36,405 nt of DNA from the NCBI GenBank assembly GCA_944321015.1, contig CALUJS010000027.1, forward strand, positions 1 through 36,405. The letters run 5' to 3'. The DNA comes from an uncultured Phocaeicola sp. (GTDB taxonomy: Bacteria > Bacteroidota > Bacteroidia > Bacteroidales > Bacteroidaceae). Below the pieces are notes generated by a model that was not told the DNA's origin, did no database searches, and saw only the letters and a program-made list of their open reading frames with translations. This document shows, piece by piece, positions 26,092 through 34,713 of the stretch (within the stretch, counting starts at the first letter, position 1; every line of letters starts with the position of its first letter). A program made the position numbers and the translations under genes.

Positions 26092-26099
26092 TTACTTTG
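26092..26099 (+). promoter_or_regulatory. Candidate -7 box for coaX
   Basis: TTACTTTG, one mismatch from TAnnTTTG, 29 bases before the GTG start at 26129. Bacteroides promoters often carry this variant. No clear -33 TTG. Confidence 0.4.
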
Positions 26100-26128
26100 C
26101 AGCCTCATATTACGAAAAAGCAAAAAAC

Positions 26129-26857
26129 GTGAACCTTATTATAGATATAGGAAATTCCGCCGCCAAGCTGGCTGTCTTTCATCAAGGCGAGATGATCGAC
26201 ATGGAATATGACACCAACCACGAGCTGGGCAAACTGGAGAATATCTGCGAGCGTTATGACATCCGTCAGGGCATTCTCTCGTCGGTCATCCATTTGAACG
26301 ACATCATCGACTCGCAACTGAAACGGCTCGACTTTCCGCTTTTGCGGCTCGACTACAAGACTCCGCTGCCCGTCACCAATCTTTATCGTACGCCGAAAAC
26401 CCTGGGCTCCGACCGCATAGCCGCTGTCGTGGGTGCCTACACCCGTTTCCCGGGAAGGGACATTCTGGTGGTCGATGCCGGTACGGCGCTGACCTATGAG
26501 TTTATCGACCGTCACGGCTGCTACCACGGGGGCAACATCTCGTTGGGAAAGTACACCCGAATCAAGGCTTTGAGCGCATATTGCGACAAACTGCCCGTGA
26601 TAAATCCCGATGGCGACGTGCCCGAGTTCGGTTACAGCACGGAGACGGCCATCCGGGCGGGAGTGATTCACGGAATGGAGTTGGAGATAACGGGCTACAT
26701 CCTGCGGATGCAGCAGAAATACCCTGACCTTTTGGTTTTTTTAACCGGAGGCGATGATTTTTCTTTTGATACAAAACTAAAAAGTATCATCTTTGCAGAT
26801 AAATTTTTAGTATTAAAAGGCTTAAACAGAATACTGGAGTACAATGACGAAGTGTAA
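26129..26857 (+). CDS. coaX: Type III pantothenate kinase
   Basis: First step of coenzyme A synthesis: phosphorylation of pantothenate by the ASKHA-fold, feedback-insensitive CoaX type. I start at the GTG at 26129 ([17 protein letters not shown], 242 residues), since the family begins directly at this phosphate-binding strand; the upstream in-frame ATG at 25964 would add 55 unrelated residues spanning the promoter. Other motifs: [38 protein letters not shown], and [16 protein letters not shown], followed by TGGDDFSF. Its end overlaps the ATG of the porin-like gene by 14 bases, so it heads the envelope gene cluster. Confidence 0.94.
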   Translation: MNLIIDIGNSAAKLAVFHQGEMIDMEYDTNHELGKLENICERYDIRQGILSSVIHLNDIIDSQLKRLDFPLLRLDYKTPLPVTNLYRTPKTLGSDRIAAVVGAYTRFPGRDILVVDAGTALTYEFIDRHGCYHGGNISLGKYTRIKALSAYCDKLPVINPDGDVPEFGYSTETAIRAGVIHGMELEITGYILRMQQKYPDLLVFLTGGDDFSFDTKLKSIIFADKFLVLKGLNRILEYNDEV

Positions 26858-28181
26858 CAAAACAATATTTGCGCTGTTATTCATGATGATAGCCGGGGTT
26901 GCGGCGGCGCAGAACGGAGTGAATTCACCTTATACGCGATATGGATTCGGCCAGCTTTCCGACCAGAGTACGACGGCCAACCGTGGCATGGGCGGCATCT
27001 CGTATGGCCTGCGCAACAAGCTCATCAACGTGGGCAATCCGGCTTCCTATTCGGCCATTGACTCCATAACGTTCCTTTTCGATGCCGGCATCAGTCTGCA
27101 GAACGCCAACTTCAGCAGCGGCGACCTGAAGATGAATGCCAAGAACTCCAGTCTGGACTACATCGCCATGCAGTTTCGTCTGCGCCGCAAAGTGGGTGTG
27201 ACGATAGGTCTGATTCCTTTCTCGAATATCAGTTACAGCTTCAGCGGCGACGGCAAGGAGGTGCCCAATACGGACGAAAGCGGCTCGGCTTCCCCCACTT
27301 ATTCTTATGAGAGCTTCTCCGGCGACGGCGGCCTGCATCAGGTGTTTCTGGGCGTAGGCGTGGAGTTGTTCAAGAATTTCTCTGTCGGCGCGAACATCTC
27401 CTATTTATATGGCGACTACACGCATACCATAACCAATACGTACAGCAACAGTTCGGCGTGGAGCAACATCCGTAACTATCAGGCCGACATCAGTACCTAC
27501 AAGCTCGACCTCGGCGCCCAATATTCATTCCGCCTGAAGGACAAGCACGCGCTTACGGTGGGTGCCGTCTATTCGTTGGGACACGAGATAGGCAACGATG
27601 CCTACAAGATACAACAGATGGAAGGTTCTTCCACCGTCGTGCAGCAACATGTCGACACCATAAGCAATGCTTTCGAGCTGCCGCAGAAGATAGGCGTGGG
27701 CCTGACCTACGTATATGACAACCGGCTGACGGTGGGTTTGGATTACAGCCTGCAGCAATGGAGCGGCATGAAGTACCCCCACTTCCGGGCCAATTCCAAC
27801 AGCGATTTTGACGCGACCAGCAGCGAGAGCGATTATGAGCAGTGGAAGTTCAACAACCTGTCGCGCATCTCGTTGGGAGCCGAATATGTGCCCAATCCCG
27901 TAGGACGTGGATTCTTCCAACGCGTGCGCTATCGTCTGGGTGCATATTATTCCACCCCGTACATTCAGGTGAAGAACTCCGACATGCGTGAGTTTGGCAT
28001 TGAAGGCGGTGTGGCCATTCCTATCATGAACCATTACAATAACCGTTCGCTTCTTTCGATTACGGCCCAATATATCAATGTTAGTCCGAAAGGCAGCAGC
28101 TTGATAAAGGAAAACTATCTGCGTATCAACATAGGATTTACGTTTAACGAAGATTGGTTTAAGAAGATGCTCGTTCAATAA
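26844..28181 (+). CDS. Outer membrane porin-like beta-barrel protein
   Basis: A 445-residue precursor with a signal peptide ([18 protein letters not shown], cleaved near residue 22). The mature part begins [20 protein letters not shown], followed by many alternating amphipathic strands rich in Tyr, Ser and Gly, and a C-terminal strand [13 protein letters not shown] typical of an outer-membrane barrel. The NPASYSAID motif and overall size resemble FadL/OmpP1-like porins of Bacteroidetes; transport of hydrophobic compounds would be an inference from that resemblance. It overlaps coaX by 14 bases and is followed 7 bases later by a helical repeat protein gene. Confidence 0.85.
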   Translation: MTKCNKTIFALLFMMIAGVAAAQNGVNSPYTRYGFGQLSDQSTTANRGMGGISYGLRNKLINVGNPASYSAIDSITFLFDAGISLQNANFSSGDLKMNAKNSSLDYIAMQFRLRRKVGVTIGLIPFSNISYSFSGDGKEVPNTDESGSASPTYSYESFSGDGGLHQVFLGVGVELFKNFSVGANISYLYGDYTHTITNTYSNSSAWSNIRNYQADISTYKLDLGAQYSFRLKDKHALTVGAVYSLGHEIGNDAYKIQQMEGSSTVVQQHVDTISNAFELPQKIGVGLTYVYDNRLTVGLDYSLQQWSGMKYPHFRANSNSDFDATSSESDYEQWKFNNLSRISLGAEYVPNPVGRGFFQRVRYRLGAYYSTPYIQVKNSDMREFGIEGGVAIPIMNHYNNRSLLSITAQYINVSPKGSSLIKENYLRINIGFTFNEDWFKKMLVQ

Positions 28182-28188
28182 GTTGCGT

Positions 28189-28968
28189 ATGTGTCGTAGC
28201 CTGCTCATAACTTTGGCCGGCTGGTTGCTGGCCTTCAGTCCGGTTCTTGCCGATGATGGAGAACCGCAAGGGCGTTCGCGCTTCCGTTGTGAGAAGGACA
28301 GCATCGACTATTTGCGTAATGTCGGCATGACAAGAGAGTATGTGTGCCGGCAGGAGTACAAGAAAGCCTATCAGCCTTGGAAAGACGCGATGGCTTCCTG
28401 TCCGCAGGCGCAGGCTTGTTTATACAGTGACGGGGTGAAGATATTGCATGTGTTGCTTCAGGCTGAGACCGACTCGGCAAAGCACAGCATGTATCTGACG
28501 GAGCTGATGGACTTGTATGATAAGAACATCCGTTATAAGAAAGATTTGGACCGTTTCGTTTCCAAGCCCATGCGACGCGATTACTTGTTGGCAACCAAAG
28601 CCTATGACTACCTGCATTATGCCGGCAGTGCGCTGGACTTGCATCGGGCATACACCTTGGTGTGTGATGCGTTGGAAAGCGTTGAGGACAGGCCTTTGTG
28701 CTACTTGCTGCTGACGTGGATGGACGTAAACCTGCGGATTTATCGTGCCGATTCTTCATTCAAAGATACTTATCTGAAAGATTATCAAAATGCCGTGTCG
28801 CTCATACGGAGAAGTTATGAGGCGTCGGGTTCCGAGGAGCGGCGGATGTGGAACGAAACGCTGGCGCTCGTGAACGACATGTTCCGCGAGAGCGGCTTGG
28901 CCGGGCAATTGACTGCTCAGACGGCAGAGCCGTTGGCATACAACAAGGAAGAGGAACTTTTACGTTGA
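28189..28968 (+). CDS. Secreted helical (TPR-like) protein
   Basis: I choose the ATG at 28189 (MCRSLLITLAGWLLAFSPVLA, 259 residues) over the TTG at 28183, because the signal peptide is complete from there and cleavage after VLA is likely. The mature protein is almost all helical, with a spacing suggesting TPR repeats: REYVCRQEYKKAYQPWKDAM, the long LLQAETDSAKHSMYLTELMD segment, RRDYLLATKAYDYLHYAG, and LKDYQNAVSLIRRSYEA. No enzyme motif is seen. Its place between an outer-membrane protein and lptC suggests an envelope assembly role, by context only. Confidence 0.78.
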   Translation: MCRSLLITLAGWLLAFSPVLADDGEPQGRSRFRCEKDSIDYLRNVGMTREYVCRQEYKKAYQPWKDAMASCPQAQACLYSDGVKILHVLLQAETDSAKHSMYLTELMDLYDKNIRYKKDLDRFVSKPMRRDYLLATKAYDYLHYAGSALDLHRAYTLVCDALESVEDRPLCYLLLTWMDVNLRIYRADSSFKDTYLKDYQNAVSLIRRSYEASGSEERRMWNETLALVNDMFRESGLAGQLTAQTAEPLAYNKEEELLR

Positions 28969-28969
28969 A

Positions 28970-29602
28970 ATGATTATGATGAGAACACAATACAAAGGGC
29001 GGAGTACCATGTTGGCGTGTGGTCTGGCCATGCTGATGAGCGGGGTGGTGACGGCTGTAGGTTTTGCCTCGTGTTCGGAGGGTAAAAAGACAACGGCTCC
29101 GGCGGTCAACGATTCGACTATGCTGCCCATGATGACCAGCACGGGAGTTTCCACTCTTATTTCCGATTCCGGTGTTATCCGTTATAAGATTATAGCCGAG
29201 CAATGGGACGTGTTCAATCAGCAGGATTCGGGCAAATGGGCTTTTGAAAAAGGGGTCTATCTGGAGAAATACGACAACCAGATGCAGATAGAGGCCAAGG
29301 TGAAGGCCGACACGGCATATTATTACGATAAGCAGAAACTGTGGGATTTGCGAGGGCATGTCAACATTCTGAACATCAAAGGTGAGAAGTTCAACACCGA
29401 GCAGCTGTTCTGGGATCAGGGCAAGGAAAAGGTCTATTCCGACCGTTTTATCCGCATCCAGCAGATTGATAAGATATTGACCGGCTACGGCTTTACTTCT
29501 AATCAGCAATTCACCGACTATGTGATAAACAACACGGCCGGAATCTTTCCGGTGGAGGACACGCCGCGCGATTCGGTGTCGGGCGACTCGATTCATCCTT
29601 GA
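28970..29602 (+). CDS. lptC: LPS export protein LptC (lipoprotein form)
   Basis: A 210-residue LptC/YrbK-type protein that would pass lipopolysaccharide from LptBFG to LptA across the periplasm. The N-terminus has a hydrophobic stretch (LACGLAMLMSGVVTAVGF) and a lipobox-like FASC with Cys at 35, so it may be lipid-anchored rather than membrane-spanning as in E. coli. The conserved body is present: MTSTGVSTLISDSGVIRYKI, WAFEKGVYLEKYD, IEAKVKADTAYYYDKQKLWDLRGHV, and FNTEQLFWDQGKEKVYSDRF. The start could also be the ATG at 28979. It follows the helical protein by one base and is 4 bases from the next gene. Confidence 0.9.
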   Translation: MIMMRTQYKGRSTMLACGLAMLMSGVVTAVGFASCSEGKKTTAPAVNDSTMLPMMTSTGVSTLISDSGVIRYKIIAEQWDVFNQQDSGKWAFEKGVYLEKYDNQMQIEAKVKADTAYYYDKQKLWDLRGHVNILNIKGEKFNTEQLFWDQGKEKVYSDRFIRIQQIDKILTGYGFTSNQQFTDYVINNTAGIFPVEDTPRDSVSGDSIHP

Positions 29603-29606
29603 GACG

Positions 29607-30869
29607 ATGCAGGCAATCTATGTTTATATTGTGATATCCGTGGCGTGTGCCGTGTTCTTTTCGGGGATTGGCGTTGCATTTGTTTCATCCAGCAAGGTGC
29701 GTTTTGAACTGAATAGGAACAGTCAGACCCTTTCCAATAAAATATTGTCCGTCTTTTATCGCCATCCCAACGGTTTTGTTTTATCTATGCTGACCGGCTA
29801 CCATGTTGCTTTGGTGGCTTACGGCATTTTGTTGGCCACAGTCGTGGATGCTTGTTGGCCGTCTGAACTGTCGGATGAGTTGGCCTGGCGGCTGCTTGTG
29901 CAGATTCTGGTTGCGGTGTCGGGCATGCTTCTTGTGGCGTTGTTGATGCCCAAGGCCCTTTTCAAGGTCAATCCCGACCGGACGTTGAAGATTTATGCGT
30001 TGCCCTTGTTTTTCTGTCATGTCTTGCTTTTCCCTTTTGCCCGGTTGGGCTTGTTTTTTTCCGGCGGCTTGCTTCGTCTGTTGGGGACACGCCTCAATCG
30101 TCATGTTACGGGTAGCGCGTTGACAAAGGGCGATTTGGATTATTTTGTCCGTTCAGGATTGGAACATGCGGAGCATGAGGATAATGTCGAGTCGGAAGTC
30201 CGCATCTTTCGGAATGTGCTCGATTTCTCGACTGTGAAAATCCGCGATTGCATGGTGCCCCGCACGGAAATTCAGGCTGTCGATCGGAACACGGATGTCG
30301 GAGTGCTGAGGCAGGCATTCATCGAGTCGGGACATTCCAAGCTGATTGTCTACGACGAAGACATCGACAACGTCATAGGCTATATCCATTCGTCGGAAAT
30401 GTTTCAGCATCCGCAGGATTGGAATGCCCATATCCAGCCTGTGCCTATCGTGCCCGAAACCATGTCGGCGCAGAAGCTGATGCAACTGTTCATTTTGCAG
30501 AAAAAGACCTTGGCCGTGGTGGTTGACGAGTTTGGCGGCACTTCGGGCATTGTCTCGCTGGAAGATTTGGTGGAAGAGATATTGGGCGATATCGAGGACG
30601 AGCATGACACGGTCTCCTACATAGCCCAACAGGTTGGCGACTCGGAATATTTGCTGTCGGCACGTCTGGAGATAGAGAAGGTCAATGAACTGTTTGGCCT
30701 CGACTTGCCGGTGTCGGAAGATTATCTGACCATCGGCGGGCTGATATTGCACGAATATCAGAGTTTTCCCAAACTGAATGAAACTGTAGCCATCGGAAAA
30801 TTCCGGTTTAAAATAGTCAAGCGTACGGTGACAAAAATTGAGTTGGTTCGGCTTAAAGTGGCTGACTAG
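29607..30869 (+). CDS. CNNM/CorC-type membrane protein (DUF21-CBS-CorC_HlyC; GldE-like)
   Basis: A 420-residue inner-membrane protein. The N-terminal DUF21 region has about four hydrophobic segments (residues 3-27, about 56-80, about 93-113 and 128-155), including the FFSGIGVAF start and MLTGYHVAL. A tandem CBS pair follows (RDCMVPRTEIQAVDRNTDVG ... SKLIVYDEDIDNVIGYIHSSE ... LAVVVDEFGGTSGIVSLEDLVEEILGDIEDEHD), then a CorC_HlyC domain. The family includes Mg2+ transporters and, in Bacteroidetes, GldE, which associates with gliding and secretion proteins. Without gliding genes here, ion transport or a regulatory role is the safer reading. It follows lptC by 4 bases. Confidence 0.9.
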   Translation: MQAIYVYIVISVACAVFFSGIGVAFVSSSKVRFELNRNSQTLSNKILSVFYRHPNGFVLSMLTGYHVALVAYGILLATVVDACWPSELSDELAWRLLVQILVAVSGMLLVALLMPKALFKVNPDRTLKIYALPLFFCHVLLFPFARLGLFFSGGLLRLLGTRLNRHVTGSALTKGDLDYFVRSGLEHAEHEDNVESEVRIFRNVLDFSTVKIRDCMVPRTEIQAVDRNTDVGVLRQAFIESGHSKLIVYDEDIDNVIGYIHSSEMFQHPQDWNAHIQPVPIVPETMSAQKLMQLFILQKKTLAVVVDEFGGTSGIVSLEDLVEEILGDIEDEHDTVSYIAQQVGDSEYLLSARLEIEKVNELFGLDLPVSEDYLTIGGLILHEYQSFPKLNETVAIGKFRFKIVKRTVTKIELVRLKVAD

Positions 30870-30913
30870 CGCAATTTTTTACGTATTTGATGGTTGGTTA
30901 TCATCCTTTTTTG

Positions 30914-30921
30914 TATCTTCG
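30914..30921 (+). promoter_or_regulatory. Weak promoter box before the PpiD-like gene
   Basis: TATCTTCG, one mismatch from TAnnTTTG, with a TTG 17 bases upstream at 30894-30896. It lies in the 141-base gap after the CorC-like gene, about 90 bases before the ATG at 31011. Confidence 0.35.
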
Positions 30922-31010
30922 TGCGCTAAATTGACAACCTTGATACCGGATGGACGTCGGTGATGGAGGAAGTAAGAAGCAAATGAATAATAAACAATAA
31001 AATAAAACAA

Positions 31011-33107
31011 ATGGCAACATTACAGAAGATTAGAAGCAAAGGACCTCTTTTGGTCATTGTGATCGGTCTTGCGCTCTTCGCTTTTATTGCGGGAGACGCA
31101 TGGAAAATTTTCCAGCCACACCAGAACCAGCAAAACGCAGGTGTGGTGAATGGCAAGAAGATTTCAGCACAAGAGTTTCAGAGTATGGTGGAAGAGTTCA
31201 CCCGGGTACAAGAGCTGTTGTATGGCAATCACCTTTCCGACGATGCGCTGACTCAGGCGCGTGACGGTATGTGGCAGTCTTACGTAACCTACGAACTCGT
31301 CAGAGAAGAAGCCGACAAGTTGGGACTGACCGTTACCGACGAAGAAATCCGTCAGATGATACAGGAAGGCACCAGCCCGTTGTTGAACAACACCCCCTTT
31401 GTCAATCCGCAGACCGGCATGTTCGACAAGACGCTCATGGAAAGCATTGCCACCCAGACATCGCCCGATCAGGCCTTGCTTATCATGAACTTTGTGGAGA
31501 AGAACCTGAAGCAGTCTTTGCTGGTGAGCAAATATCAGGCATTGGTCATGAGCGCATTGATTTCCAATCCTGTTTCGGCCCAGGCTTCTTTTGACGGACG
31601 CGTCAATGAGACAGACCTCCGGATGGCTCTTTTGCCTTATTCGTCGATTGCCGACTCCACGATAACAGTCTCGCAATCGGAAATCAAGGAACTCTATAAC
31701 AAGAAGAAAGAGCAGTACAAGAATCTGGAGGAAACCCGCAACATTCAATACATCGACTACGTAGTGACACCGAGCGAGGCCGACCGTAAAGCCACTCAGG
31801 ACGAAGTGGCCGCCAGCAGCATCGAGCTGGAGAAGGCTTCTGCCGCCGATTGTGTTTCCATCGTACGTTCGTCGAAATCCTCGATACCTTATATTGACAT
31901 TCCTTTGACCAAGAATGCTTTCCCCGGCGACATCGCCGCTCGTCTGGATTCGGCCAAGGTGGGCGAAGTTTACGGACCTTTCTACAGCCAGCTCGACGAT
32001 TCTTATAACGCCATCAAGATTCTTTCGGAGCAGATGGCTCCCGACTCGATAGAGTTCCGCCAGATGCAGGTGATGGGCGCAACGCTCGATGCCACGAAGA
32101 AGTTGGCCGACAGCATTGCCACGGCGTTGAAAAATGGTGCCGACTTTGAACAGCTGGCCCGGAAGTACAATCAGACCGGGGCTTCGCAGTGGATAAGCTC
32201 ACGCATGTATGAGGGCCAGCAGCTCGACATGAACAGCATGAAATTGGTGAATGCCTTGAACACTTTGGCTGTGAAGGGTGTGCAAAACATCGACTTCGGT
32301 CAGTTCAACGTGGTCCTTCAGGTGGTGAACCGCAAGGCCATGACCACTAAGTATCGTGTGGCTGTCGTGAAGGTTCCCATCAAGTTCAGCGACGAGACCT
32401 ACAACGAGGCATATAACAAGATTAACCAGTTCCTCGCCGCCAACCAAGATTATGACAGCCTGGTGAAAAATGCCGAGGACAACGGCTATCGTCTGTTGGC
32501 TCGCGAAGGCTTCGCTAGCAATGAACACGTAGTGGGCGGTGTGGAAGGCAGCCACGAGGCCCTGCGTTGGGTGTTTGGCGCCGATGTCAAGAGCGTGTCG
32601 CCCTTATACAGCTGCGGACGCGAGAACGAGCATCTGATGATTGTTGCCCTGTCGGGCATCAACAAGGAGGGCTATCGTCCCATGGAGCAGGTGGAGGGTA
32701 CGCTCCGTGCTGAAATCATGCGCGACAAGAAAGCCGAACAGCTCATGGCCAAGATGGCTTCCGTGAAGACATTCGACGATGCGAAGGCGTTGGCCGACGT
32801 ACGTACCGATTCCATCACACACGTTTCGTTTGCTTCTCCGGCCTATGTCTCCATTGCACGCAGCAATGAGCCGACGCTTGGCGCAGCCGCAGGCAAGGTG
32901 GCCGTTGACCAGTTGAGCAAGCCCGTTAAAGGAAACGGCGGCGTGTATGTCTTCCAGCCTTACAACAAGACCAAACTGGAGGAAGAATATGACGCAAAGA
33001 GCGAAGAGGCCAATCTGGCCGTCATGAATCAGAACATGGCCAGCCGCTTTATTTTCGATTTGTATCAGAAGGGCGAGGTGAAAGACCTCCGTTATCTCTT
33101 CTTCTGA
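31011..33107 (+). CDS. PpiD/SurA-like periplasmic folding factor
   Basis: A 698-residue protein anchored by one N-terminal membrane helix (GPLLVIVIGLALFAFIAGD, residues 11-29) with the bulk in the periplasm, the PpiD topology. A SurA_N-like chaperone region follows (VVNGKKISAQEFQSMVEEFT ... YVTYELVREEADKLGLTVTDEEIRQMI). The stretch around residues 345-390 (MQVMGATLDATKKLADSIAT ... FEQLARKYNQ) resembles a parvulin domain, but the classic histidines are not obvious, so prolyl-isomerase activity is doubtful; chaperone function is the better inference. PpiD helps newly exported outer-membrane proteins fold, matching the porin-like, LptC and helical proteins upstream. A hairpin terminator follows. 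Confidence 0.88.
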   Translation: MATLQKIRSKGPLLVIVIGLALFAFIAGDAWKIFQPHQNQQNAGVVNGKKISAQEFQSMVEEFTRVQELLYGNHLSDDALTQARDGMWQSYVTYELVREEADKLGLTVTDEEIRQMIQEGTSPLLNNTPFVNPQTGMFDKTLMESIATQTSPDQALLIMNFVEKNLKQSLLVSKYQALVMSALISNPVSAQASFDGRVNETDLRMALLPYSSIADSTITVSQSEIKELYNKKKEQYKNLEETRNIQYIDYVVTPSEADRKATQDEVAASSIELEKASAADCVSIVRSSKSSIPYIDIPLTKNAFPGDIAARLDSAKVGEVYGPFYSQLDDSYNAIKILSEQMAPDSIEFRQMQVMGATLDATKKLADSIATALKNGADFEQLARKYNQTGASQWISSRMYEGQQLDMNSMKLVNALNTLAVKGVQNIDFGQFNVVLQVVNRKAMTTKYRVAVVKVPIKFSDETYNEAYNKINQFLAANQDYDSLVKNAEDNGYRLLAREGFASNEHVVGGVEGSHEALRWVFGADVKSVSPLYSCGRENEHLMIVALSGINKEGYRPMEQVEGTLRAEIMRDKKAEQLMAKMASVKTFDDAKALADVRTDSITHVSFASPAYVSIARSNEPTLGAAAGKVAVDQLSKPVKGNGGVYVFQPYNKTKLEEEYDAKSEEANLAVMNQNMASRFIFDLYQKGEVKDLRYLFF

Positions 33108-33127
33108 CAGCATAGCATAAGAAATAG

Positions 33128-33172
33128 AAAGCCTTTTTTCACATCCGGCCGGGGTGTGGAAAGAGGCTTTTC
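33128..33172 (+). terminator. Terminator after the PpiD-like gene
   Basis: A long imperfect hairpin: AAAGCC (33128-33133) with GGCTTT (33165-33170), T-run/A-rich pairing inside, and an inner CACATCC/GGGGTGTG stem around a GGCC loop. T-rich on the right. It ends transcription about 20 bases after the stop at 33107. Confidence 0.65.
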
Positions 33173-33486
33173 CGTATCCGTCGGGAGCCGGCATCAGCAA
33201 CGCGCGTGGTCTGTTGGCTCCTGTCTATGTCCGACTTGAAAATTTCTAAGTCTGACTTAGTTCTTTCTATGTCCGACATAGAGTTTTCTACGTCTGACAT
33301 AGTTTTTACCTCGAAGTCTGATGGCGAGGTAACCACAATGACATAAGAAACTTTGGCACATGTTGGGCAGATAAAGTAGAAATCACTATGTTTGTAGACA
33401 AACGTATACGGCTGGCGATGGTTATCGTATGTTTTCCAATGCGATATACCCACCAAGCCGATGATAATGAAATAGGTAACGGACAT
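33139..33486 (-). CDS. Doubtful small membrane/zinc-ribbon ORF, possibly a truncated gene
   Basis: A 115-codon frame. The first 55 residues look protein-like: one hydrophobic segment (VTYFIIIGLVGI) and a FICPTCAKV half zinc ribbon. The second CxxC pair that a zinc ribbon needs is missing. The rest (SDVENSMSDIERTKSDLEIF) is merely the translation of the 21-bp array, and its end runs into the terminator of the neighbouring gene. It may be a real small gene cut short by the repeats, or chance. I do not assign a function. Confidence 0.25.
   Translation of the reverse strand: MSVTYFIIIGLVGISHWKTYDNHRQPYTFVYKHSDFYFICPTCAKVSYVIVVTSPSDFEVKTMSDVENSMSDIERTKSDLEIFKSDIDRSQQTTRVADAGSRRIRKSLFPHPGRM
33224..33307. 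repeat. 21-bp tandem array of covarying palindromes (four units)
   Basis: Units start at 33224, 33245, 33266 and 33287, each T plus a 15-base palindrome plus a short A/T-rich spacer. The palindromes are CTAAGTC-T-GACTTAG and CTATGTC-C-GACATAG (both perfect), CTACGTC-T-GACATAG (one mismatch) and a decayed CTATGTC-C-GACTTGA. The fourth arm base changes together with its partner between units 2 and 3. Confidence 0.88.
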
Positions 33487-33508
33487 CAGAAAAGAACTTG
33501 AGGCGACA

Positions 33509-34159
33509 ATGAGACCAATCTATTTGAAACTATCAAAACCTGCGGACAAATTGCCGACTGGCAGTTCGCGCTTCTGGGGCAATCCCGACTTGCCCGCCGG
33601 AACCGGCTATCCCACATATACGGTCGATGACGGCGAAAAATATCACTATGAGTTCATCTGCCAAATTAATCTTTCCGACGTGGCCTCATTGGACCGTGAC
33701 GGACTTTTGCCTCGCAAGGGATTGCTGTCCTTTTTTGCCAAAATCGGTTATTACATGGGTGATATGGACAATGTTCCCGGCATAGGCGGTTATGTGAGCG
33801 ATGCCGGAGATGTGAGCGTGCTGTATTTTCCCGAGGTAGATGACACATTTCATGAAGCAGTCCTTGTTGATGAGGATGGCAGGCAAGTCAATCCCGATGA
33901 ATTGCGAATCGACTTTGCTCATGGCCGTGAGCCATACGACAGCGAACATGCCCTGCTTGCGCCACCCGTCCACCGCGAATGGGAAACATGGAGCCCGCCA
34001 TACGAGGATTGGCAAATATTGTTACAGATTGATTCGGACGAGGGCGATGATTTCAGTCTTAATTTCATGGATTGGGGCGTACTCGATTTTCTGATTGCTC
34101 CCGATGACTTGCGCAACCGTTGCTTTGACAATGTGAGAGCTATCGTGTTGTCGACATAA
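33509..34159 (+). CDS. DUF1963 (YwqG-like) protein
   Basis: A 216-residue protein of the DUF1963/YwqG family, widespread in bacteria and of unknown function. Landmarks: SSRFWGNPDLPAGTGYPTYT near residue 19, YEFICQINLSDVASLDRDGLLPRKGLLSFF (about 47-76), DVSVLYFPEVDD, the LLQIDSDEGDDFSLNFMDWG block (about 171-190) and FLIAPDDLRNRCFDNVRAIV. No signal peptide. It marks the last core-like gene before the AT-richer tail; whether it belongs to the core or to the accessory segment is unclear. Confidence 0.9.
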   Translation: MRPIYLKLSKPADKLPTGSSRFWGNPDLPAGTGYPTYTVDDGEKYHYEFICQINLSDVASLDRDGLLPRKGLLSFFAKIGYYMGDMDNVPGIGGYVSDAGDVSVLYFPEVDDTFHEAVLVDEDGRQVNPDELRIDFAHGREPYDSEHALLAPPVHREWETWSPPYEDWQILLQIDSDEGDDFSLNFMDWGVLDFLIAPDDLRNRCFDNVRAIVLST

Positions 34160-34227
34160 GCGAAAAGAAGGGAGAGGGGAGGTATTGCCTTCTTTTGACA
34201 TATTCACTGATTATAATTTGTTTGGCG

Positions 34228-34308
34228 TCGTGCATTCGGGCAGACACGTCGGTCCGCCACTACATATACACAAATATTTATTTTCCTTGATAGGAATGAG
34301 TGTGAAAT
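34228..34308 (+). repeat. Dispersed repeat, copy A
   Basis: Shares with copy B (36097-36159) a head TCGTGNAT then GGGCAGACACGYCGGTCSGC and a tail CCTTGAWAGGAATGRGYGTG plus AAAT. Copy A has about 18 more bases between head and tail. Both copies have the same orientation and bracket the decayed Hsp70/IS4 segment. Confidence 0.65.
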
Positions 34309-34510
34309 CCAAATAATTCCATAAATTTGTAGCGTCCTCCCACGCCGACTCTGCTTTCGGGCAGGCAAGGATGGGTGGGCAAACATATACATAAAAGGCG
34401 TTTACTTGGACGCTTTGATTTTGACGATTCAAGAATCTCGCAAATTCTAAACAGTTAGTCAAAAACAAAGCAACGGTGAATGCCTCTCGGGGTGTATTAT
34501 ATACAGCCCT

Positions 34511-34536
34511 CATTGCATCCCTTCGGGGATGCAATG
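34511..34536. repeat. Perfect hairpin with TTCG loop
   Basis: CATTGCATCCC, TTCG, GGGATGCAATG: an 11-bp perfect inverted repeat closed by C(TTCG)G, an exceptionally stable RNA tetraloop on the plus strand. No T-run follows, so a simple terminator is not obvious. It may be a structural part of a multi-copy element. Confidence 0.75.
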
Positions 34537-34713
34537 GGTAAGGGTGTGATATATACATGCATCGGCGTGGGGCTTTCGACGTTGCTCGTTTCGACAAACA
34601 GGGCAATGCGAGAGCCTTTGAATCGTGGAACGGGCAACAAGGGTCGGCTCCACGTCTTTTTTATTGTTTTATATCTCCTTTTGGGGCTGGAGGGGAAGTT
34701 GGTATTGATTATT

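Larger units (their letters stand above)
33108..33508. other. Intergenic space: terminator, 21-bp palindromic array, weak minus-strand ORF
   Basis: About 400 bases hold the PpiD-gene terminator (33128-33172), a four-unit 21-bp array (33224-33307) and a questionable minus-strand reading frame (33139-33486). I see no clear promoter for the DUF1963 gene that follows. Confidence 0.5.
34160..34713. other. Repeat-rich intergenic region upstream of the Hsp70 fragment
   Basis: 554 bases. The minus strand has an open frame at 34211-34606 (131 codons), but it has Pro/Cys-rich composition, no recognisable domain, and its end overlaps the dispersed repeat at 34228-34308, so I regard it as chance coding in repeat DNA. 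A TTCG-capped perfect hairpin lies at 34511-34536. The long upstream extension of the Hsp70 frame (from 34480) crosses this hairpin and is also not convincing. Confidence 0.5.

Noticed and set aside
25964..26128. N-terminal extension of coaX
   Set aside because: Unlike the family, and spans the likely promoter; the conserved fold begins at the GTG at 26129.
34211..34606. 131-codon minus-strand ORF
   Set aside because: Overlaps the dispersed repeat and the TTCG hairpin; no domain or credible start.
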